From FCB group bacterium (GTDB lineage: Bacteria; Zixibacteria; MSB-5A5; GN15; JAAZOE01), in assembly GCA_024231695.1 (NCBI GenBank), contig JAAEQF010000395.1, positions 1-37,830 on the forward strand: a stretch of 37,830 bases of DNA, written 5' to 3'. Shown here piece by piece: positions 33,561 to 37,830 of the stretch; within the stretch, counting starts at the first letter, position 1; each line of letters opens with the position of its first letter. The position numbers were made by a program, and so were the translations under genes. The notes beneath the pieces are model-generated. The model was not told where the DNA came from. It was given only the letters and a program-made list of their open reading frames with translations, and made no database searches.

Positions 33561-34739
33561 CAATATCGGGGCTTCAGCCGGGCAACCAAGCCGGAATGGG
33601 AACCAGTGTCCGATTCCCGATGATGTATAAAGCCGGGACTGCCTCTTTGAATAATGTCCCCATAAATAAGCTTCGGCAAACCAGGGTTCGAAGGCGCTGC
33701 GGCCGGCAAAACCGATCTGCCCGCCATGCGTGTGACCGGACAGCGTCAAATCGACTCCAATCTCAGAAGCAATATCGAAAGCTCGCGGGCGATGACTGAG
33801 AAGAATTGAAAAGGCATCCTTCGTCGCATTTCGCATGGCCGTTTCAGTGGTCTTCTTAAGAAAGGCAAGAATGGAACCATGCATAAAACGCGGATCGTCT
33901 GCCCCGCCAATATATATCGTTTGGTCATTATGAACAACCGTGGCCCCGGTATCCAACAGAAGCGATACCGGGCTGTTGTCATATGCGCGACGGACTTCCC
34001 TGATACCTCGGAAATATTCATGATTACCGATCGAGGCAAAAACCCCAAGCTTTCCCTTGTATCGTTCCAATATATCCAGCAAATCACTGTAAATATCGAC
34101 GCGGTCACACAAATCCCCTGTTGCCAGAACAATATCGGGCTCAAACGCCTGAGATCGTTTTAGCACTTCTTCCAGCATATCCAGCCAGAAATAATAACCG
34201 ATATGGATATCTGACAGATGAAGTATTTTGAAACCGTCCAGAGCCTCAGGAAGGTCATCGAAGTAAATCTCTGTCTTGTATATTTTTACGTCGGCAAAAG
34301 CATGGGCGACGCCCGATGCGCCCGAAGTCATTGCCGCCACGGGAACCACAGCCGCGGCCGTTTTCAAAAACCGCCTGCGGGGAAGAACATTTTGCGGAGG
34401 TCCCGACTTTTCCTGGACTTTCTTCCTCTTCTCCAGTCGATCATGGATAAAATTGATTATCCCCGATATCGGCAATGACAAAAGCAAGGCCATTATCAAT
34501 ACCAAGTCAAGAGCTGTCAATGTTGCCCCGATGTACATAATCGTCTTTTTATAGGAAAAAACGCCGGCCACCCAAATGGAAATAAACACCAGGCCGCCCA
34601 GAGGCAAAATATATGAGCTTCTTTTGACCACTCGCATATTCCACCAGCGGCGATTTAAATATTTTAAATACAAAATCACCAGTCCCGAAAGGACCAGAAA
34701 CATAATGGCGGCGAAAAAGACAGGGTATAGTTCAGTCAT
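33528..34739 (-). CDS. Membrane-anchored calcineurin-like metallophosphoesterase with twin-arginine motif
   Basis: The 403-residue protein has three N-terminal helices (about 6-26, 42-62, 70-92). An internal twin-arginine-like motif, RRRFLKTAAAVVPVAAM, follows at 121-137. The phosphoesterase domain starts near 170 with LSDIHIG (Asp177, His179), then GDLCD, GNHE (238-241), LSHRP (His316) and SGHTHGGQ. These are the metal ligands of the calcineurin-like family; the YaeI-type UDP-2,3-diacylglucosamine or lipid phosphoesterases are the closest by architecture, an inference. The phosphoesterase domain probably acts outside the cytoplasmic membrane. The start lacks a clear ribosome-binding site. 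The C-terminal end (RRGGKRHS) is encoded by a repeat element. Confidence 0.87.
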   Translation of the reverse strand: MTELYPVFFAAIMFLVLSGLVILYLKYLNRRWWNMRVVKRSSYILPLGGLVFISIWVAGVFSYKKTIMYIGATLTALDLVLIMALLLSLPISGIINFIHDRLEKRKKVQEKSGPPQNVLPRRRFLKTAAAVVPVAAMTSGASGVAHAFADVKIYKTEIYFDDLPEALDGFKILHLSDIHIGYYFWLDMLEEVLKRSQAFEPDIVLATGDLCDRVDIYSDLLDILERYKGKLGVFASIGNHEYFRGIREVRRAYDNSPVSLLLDTGATVVHNDQTIYIGGADDPRFMHGSILAFLKKTTETAMRNATKDAFSILLSHRPRAFDIASEIGVDLTLSGHTHGGQIGFAGRSAFEPWFAEAYLWGHYSKRQSRLYTSSGIGHWFPFRLGCPAEAPILELRRGGKRHS

Positions 34740-34803
34740 AGGCGTCGTGTCACTTCAATTTGTACCGTATTATACGGATTTCCCTGTCTGAAGTCGCAAA
34801 AAA

Positions 34804-35211
34804 CTACATTGCCGCTGTTGGTGTCGGGATCGTTTTCTCTGGCTCGGTTCTAAAGTACACCCAGAGGGTATAAATGCCCAGAGCAGTACCGAAAGGAATC
34901 TTAATCAAATTCAATATCCCCACGATCAAGACCATAATCCGAGCCCAGCCTTGCCGCGTAAGAAGCCCCCAGCCACTGATTATTCCGGCCACGCCAATAA
35001 TGAGTAGGATCATCGAGATTACCGAGGCAAAACTGTGAATTAGCCCTTCAACATCGAGCCCGTTGAAACCGCTCAGCTCGCCACGACTTTGAAGCTGAAT
35101 CAAGGCAATACTTAAAACCCGCGCAAAGAAGTATATCAGTATCCCGAAGATCGCTTTCAGTGCACCGTAAATAATATGGAGAATAGCCAGAATTTTGATA
35201 TGGTTATCCAT
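34804..35211 (-). CDS. Small four-helix membrane protein, function unknown
   Basis: The start is the ATG at 35211 (AGGAGGG upstream); a TTG three bases earlier is possible. The 135-residue protein has about four helices: ILAILHIIYGALKAIFGILI, one near residue 70 (SMILLIIGVAGIISGWGLL), one near residue 95 (IMVLIVGILNLIKIPFG), and a last one at LGIYTLWVYF. A short polar tail follows (RTEPEKTIPTPTAAM). Such proteins are common and uncharacterised. It lies between the aminotransferase and metallophosphoesterase genes with gaps of over 60 bases on both sides, so an operon is not evident. Confidence 0.7.
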   Translation of the reverse strand: MDNHIKILAILHIIYGALKAIFGILIYFFARVLSIALIQLQSRGELSGFNGLDVEGLIHSFASVISMILLIIGVAGIISGWGLLTRQGWARIMVLIVGILNLIKIPFGTALGIYTLWVYFRTEPEKTIPTPTAAM

Positions 35212-35292
35212 CAAACCCTCCTGCCGTCAAATCAATAAAACGATATAATACTTTACGACAAAACCCTGCCCCGGTTTCATTCAAGCTTATCG

Positions 35293-35325
35293 GCAAAAAA
35301 AGCCCCGCTGAGTGCGGGGCTTTGG
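35293..35325 (-). terminator. Intrinsic terminator of the aminotransferase gene
   Basis: AAAGCCCCGC (35299-35308) pairs perfectly with GCGGGGCTTT (35314-35323). On the - strand the stem is followed by a run of T's (35300-35295). It lies 26 bases after the aminotransferase stop codon. Confidence 0.85.
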
Positions 35326-35348
35326 ATTTCAATCCAGCTTAGGATTAC

Positions 35349-36644
35349 TTAGCCAACCAGCACTTTTTCGAGCCGTTCGACGATGTAATCGACCTCTTCA
35401 TCATTGATAATCAGCGGTGGGCTGATTCTGATTGTATGATGATGACTGTCATTGGCCAGCAGATTCAGATCGAGAAGCTTGCGACAGAAAACCATAGCGT
35501 CACCAGATTTGACTTCGATCCCGATAAACAGACCCTTACCGCGTACTTCTTTGACATGGGGCGAACGGGATGCTATATCCATGATCTTCTCTTTCAGGAT
35601 CTTGCCGGTATCGGCTGAACGCTGAACGAGTTTTTCATCTTCCATTACCTGTAACGCGGCCAAACCGCAGGCGCAGGCAAAAGGGTAACCGCCGAACGTC
35701 GAGCCGTCGGAACCGGGACTGAAAGCCATGTCCATCAGTTCGGAATTGGTGACCATGACCGAAAGCGGAGCCAGGCCGCCGGAGATGGCCTTGCCCAGGA
35801 TAACCGCATCAGGAACGACACCTTCATGCTCGAAACAGAAGGTTTTGCCCGTGCGGCCCATGCCCACCTGAATCTCATCGGCCAGAAGCAGCATATCCTT
35901 CTCGTCGCAAAGCTCACGCAGACCCTTCAAGAATCCTTCGGGCGGAATATACATTCCCCCTTCACCCTGCATCGGTTCTACCAGAATACCGCAGGTGTTC
36001 GGCGTGACCGCCTTCTTGACCGCTTCCAGATCGCCATAAGGAACCTCGACGAATCCGGGCGTCAGCGGCCCGAAACCTTCTTTGTATTTTTTAGAGGATG
36101 AAAAGGAAACGACAGTAATCATCCGACCGTGAAAATTATTGCCAAAAACAATAATTTCCTGTTTCCCGTCCTGGATACCTTTATGTTTAAACCCGAAATA
36201 TCGAGCCAGTTTGATCGCAGTTTCTACCGATTCAACGCCACCGTTTTTAGGCAGGACTTTGTTGCCACCACTTCCGAAACGAGGAGCCAGTTGAGGAAGA
36301 ATCGTGGCTGCCTTTTCAAGGAACTTCGCCAGCACGTCGGTATAAACGACATTGGACAAAACCGAACAGAAATTGCCCTTGATCGAGTCAATGGCCGCCT
36401 GAGCGATTTTGGGATGATGATGCCCCGGATTGGCAGCCGAATATGCGGCCAGACAATCCAGAATTCTCTTACCATCCTGCGTATAAAGCCAGGCGCCTTC
36501 CGCTTTGCGAACGACAGTTTTGAGTCGGCCATAATGATTGGCCCCAAATTTTTCTTCTAGCCCGACGATTTCATTGTCGGACAGGGAGGAATACCCGATT
36601 TTGGCCAGTGCGCTCTGATCCGTTTTAGTCTCTTGAGCTTTCAT
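35349..36644 (-). CDS. rocD: Class III aminotransferase, ornithine aminotransferase type
   Basis: The start is the ATG at 36644, because GGAGG lies five bases upstream; an upstream GTG at 36650 overlaps that site. The protein is a PLP enzyme of class III. Motifs are NHYGRLKTVVRKAEGAW, LAAYSAANPGHHHPKI, FGNNFHGRM, LLLADEIQVGMGRTGK (the pyridine-binding Asp), ILGKAISGGLAPLS (the Schiff-base Lys285) and GSTFGGYPFACA. The NHY and AYSAANPGH segments favour ornithine-oxoacid aminotransferase, which makes glutamate semialdehyde. A related lysine or acetylornithine specificity cannot be excluded, so the symbol is provisional. It has its own promoter candidate and terminator, with a hairpin CTCCGG/CCGGAG (36705-36683) at the expected 5' end of its message. 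Confidence 0.85.
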   Translation of the reverse strand: MKAQETKTDQSALAKIGYSSLSDNEIVGLEEKFGANHYGRLKTVVRKAEGAWLYTQDGKRILDCLAAYSAANPGHHHPKIAQAAIDSIKGNFCSVLSNVVYTDVLAKFLEKAATILPQLAPRFGSGGNKVLPKNGGVESVETAIKLARYFGFKHKGIQDGKQEIIVFGNNFHGRMITVVSFSSSKKYKEGFGPLTPGFVEVPYGDLEAVKKAVTPNTCGILVEPMQGEGGMYIPPEGFLKGLRELCDEKDMLLLADEIQVGMGRTGKTFCFEHEGVVPDAVILGKAISGGLAPLSVMVTNSELMDMAFSPGSDGSTFGGYPFACACGLAALQVMEDEKLVQRSADTGKILKEKIMDIASRSPHVKEVRGKGLFIGIEVKSGDAMVFCRKLLDLNLLANDSHHHTIRISPPLIINDEEVDYIVERLEKVLVG

Positions 36645-36714
36645 AGGCACCTCCAGAGGTATTGTTAGAAGTTCAGTTTCTTCTCCGGCAATAATACGAC
36701 CGGAGACCCTGACC

Positions 36715-36743
36715 TATATAACATTTAAACCTAATCCGGGCAA
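36715..36743 (-). promoter_or_regulatory. Promoter candidate of the aminotransferase gene
   Basis: On the - strand, TTGCCC (36743-36738) and TATATA (36720-36715) are spaced by 17 bases. Transcription would start near 36708 with a leader of about 65 bases. Confidence 0.5.
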
Positions 36744-36811
36744 GCTCGATTTTCCCTAAGACGTTATCTTTTTGGGATTTTTGGCGATTTTTGTGGTCAA
36801 AAATCGAGGAT

Positions 36812-37264
36812 TTATTCGGCCATCTGCTTCTTCACCCGAAGCTTGGCTTCGATAAGCTGAGAATGATCCAGACGCAAAAGTTTGGCGAAACGATGAACCA
36901 GATAATCCTCATGCCCGTCCAGATGTTTGTCAGCATAAATCACCCGCCAGACAGACTCGATAATCTGCATCTTCTCAGGCGAGGAAAAATGTACGTTGAT
37001 CTGATTGGTGAAATAATACATATCTATACGCTGATCAATATCTTCCTGAGTGGCTTTCAGGATTTCCTCGACTTCATCCGAGGTAACATTAAACCGATCC
37101 TTGAGCACTTCCACGATCTCGCGCTGTTCCTCTTCGGAAAACTCATCATCGATATTAGCGATTTCCAAAAGCAACGCCGCCGTAGCGACCATCAGATTAT
37201 GTTCGCTCGTGCTCTCCTCGGACACACGACTCTCACCAAATATATTATTCAAAAAACTCTTCAT
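36812..37264 (-). CDS. TerB-family protein (tellurite-resistance-like domain)
   Basis: The 150-residue cytoplasmic protein is all helical. It has the TerB-like pattern of acidic metal-binding positions: EIANIDDEFSEEEQREI near residue 40 and IYADKHLDGHEDYLVHRFAK near residue 110, with DRFNVTSDEVEEIL between them. TerB-like domains occur in tellurite-resistance and general stress operons, but a single gene of this type is common and does not show tellurite resistance. It is a stand-alone gene: AAGGAA lies about 12 bases before the ATG, which is a long spacing. The aminotransferase promoter region follows it. Confidence 0.85.
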   Translation of the reverse strand: MKSFLNNIFGESRVSEESTSEHNLMVATAALLLEIANIDDEFSEEEQREIVEVLKDRFNVTSDEVEEILKATQEDIDQRIDMYYFTNQINVHFSSPEKMQIIESVWRVIYADKHLDGHEDYLVHRFAKLLRLDHSQLIEAKLRVKKQMAE

Positions 37265-37396
37265 ATCAGCATCTATTCCTTATCCAAATTAAAAACACAC
37301 ATCAGACTATTCTACGCCCGATTCCCAGTTTGGTTAAGATAAAAATATAACTGGGTGAAGCGACAGGAATGGGCGTTGCCACTTTGATGGAAATTT

Positions 37397-37830
37397 CTAT
37401 TCGGATATTATGCCTTCACGTTCTAAGACACGACGAATTTCTTCAAAAATGGCACCAATGTTTCCCTTCGGGAAGCGAATCTGGCTAAGTCCCGTTATAT
37501 TCGAGAACTCTTCACAATCCTCTTCCAATAGCACAATTGCTTTACGGAAACCAAGTTTTCCTTGAAATAGGCCAATTTCGTGTATTACATTCTCTCGTGC
37601 ATGCTTTGTCTGATCAGCATGTTCGTCTTCTGCGGTCATCACAAGAAACGCAAAACAAGCGTTATCCATCATTTCCTGCAACCTCTCTTTAGTGGCCAGG
37701 CCAGCGGATGGTTCTCTATTGAATTCATCCCAATCCAAATGAAGACGATCACGTAGAAAAGTTTGCAGCTCAAGCCACAGCGGAGAAGCACCATGTCCAA
37801 TAAAAACCTTTGATCCTTTTGACTTTTTTA
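37397..37830 (-). CDS. TIR-like nucleotide-binding protein (5' end outside window)
   Basis: The frame is open through the right edge, so the N-terminus is missing from the window. The visible part begins SKGSKVFIGHGASPLWLELQ, the typical first strand and loop of the TIR-like domain (PF10137 type, from memory). It continues with LATKERLQEMMDNACFAFLV, then HARENVIHEIGLFQGKLG, in which the glutamate is the likely NAD-glycohydrolase or binding residue, and ends with FPKGNIGAIFEEIRRVL. Such domains are effectors in several antiphage systems, but many are unstudied. A TTG at 37738 in the frame is internal. The coding sequence is AT-richer than the rest of the window. Confidence 0.8.
   Translation of the reverse strand, partial: KKSKGSKVFIGHGASPLWLELQTFLRDRLHLDWDEFNREPSAGLATKERLQEMMDNACFAFLVMTAEDEHADQTKHARENVIHEIGLFQGKLGFRKAIVLLEEDCEEFSNITGLSQIRFPKGNIGAIFEEIRRVLEREGIISE

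Noticed and set aside
37324..37355. CCCAGTT/AACTGGG inverted repeat between the TIR-like and TerB genes
   Set aside because: The stem is short, the loop is 18 bases and no T-run follows on either strand, so it is not reported as a terminator.
37368..37381. GGGCGTTGCCAC resembling the hairpin of the 33.4 kb repeat
   Set aside because: Only the short central string is similar; the flanks do not match, so chance is the simpler reading.

Overview
The window looks like chromosomal DNA of a diderm bacterium, probably of the FCB/Fibrobacteres-Chlorobi-Bacteroidetes side and most likely a Zixibacteria-like lineage. This is an inference: there is no rRNA gene or other phylogenetic marker here. The reasons are large secreted proteins ending in the [12 protein letters not shown] C-terminal sorting domain, a dockerin-bearing secreted peptidase, a complete Tol-Pal system, good Shine-Dalgarno sites, and promoters with TTGAnn and TAnnnT boxes spaced by 17 bases.

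Layout. (1) Positions 1-8840, + strand: three large secreted peptidases built from shared parts. They are an M28 metallopeptidase (5' end outside the window), a papain-like C1 peptidase with a lectin-like domain, and a second M28 peptidase. All three carry an FN3 region and the same large C-terminal module. The first two end in a FlgD-like sorting domain, the third in a dockerin. (2) 8955-12858, - strand: a three-gene operon with a MutL/GlmL-type ATPase, a signal-peptide protein with a C-terminal anchor, and a barrel-sandwich/KOW-like protein. (3) 13174-17849, + strand: tolQ, tolR, a tolA/tonB-like gene, tolB, pal and ybgF (cpoB), followed by an uncharacterised ORF that overlaps a strong hairpin terminator. 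(4) 18441-21858, - strand: pyruvate phosphate dikinase with unusual lysine-rich tails, and a small very basic protein upstream of it. (5) 22353-33052, - strand: one uninterrupted run of twelve genes made of the same four-gene membrane-protein cassette repeated three times (A-B-C-D, A-B-C-D, A-B-C-D). It has one good promoter at the front and one strong terminator at the end. (6) 33528-37264, - strand: a membrane/Tat-type metallophosphoesterase, a small membrane protein, an ornithine-type class III aminotransferase and a TerB-family protein. (7) 37397 to the right edge, - strand: the C-terminal part of a TIR-like nucleotide-binding protein, AT-richer than its surroundings and possibly the edge of a defence region.

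The triplicated cassette is the best candidate for an undescribed system. Each cassette encodes A (signal peptide, FN3 outside, one transmembrane helix, a highly conserved cytoplasmic domain, a terminal helix), B (about six transmembrane helices), C (anchored at both ends around a conserved extracytoplasmic domain) and D (five or six helices with a very conserved C-terminal segment). The order never changes and the junctions are tight, so each set probably forms a membrane complex with defined stoichiometry. The sets have diverged enough to be old, specialised paralogs. I cannot assign a biochemical function.

No tRNA, rRNA, CRISPR array, transposase or integrase was recognised. One 41-base direct repeat, with an internal hairpin, lies between the cassette promoter and the metallophosphoesterase gene and contains the stop codon of that gene.
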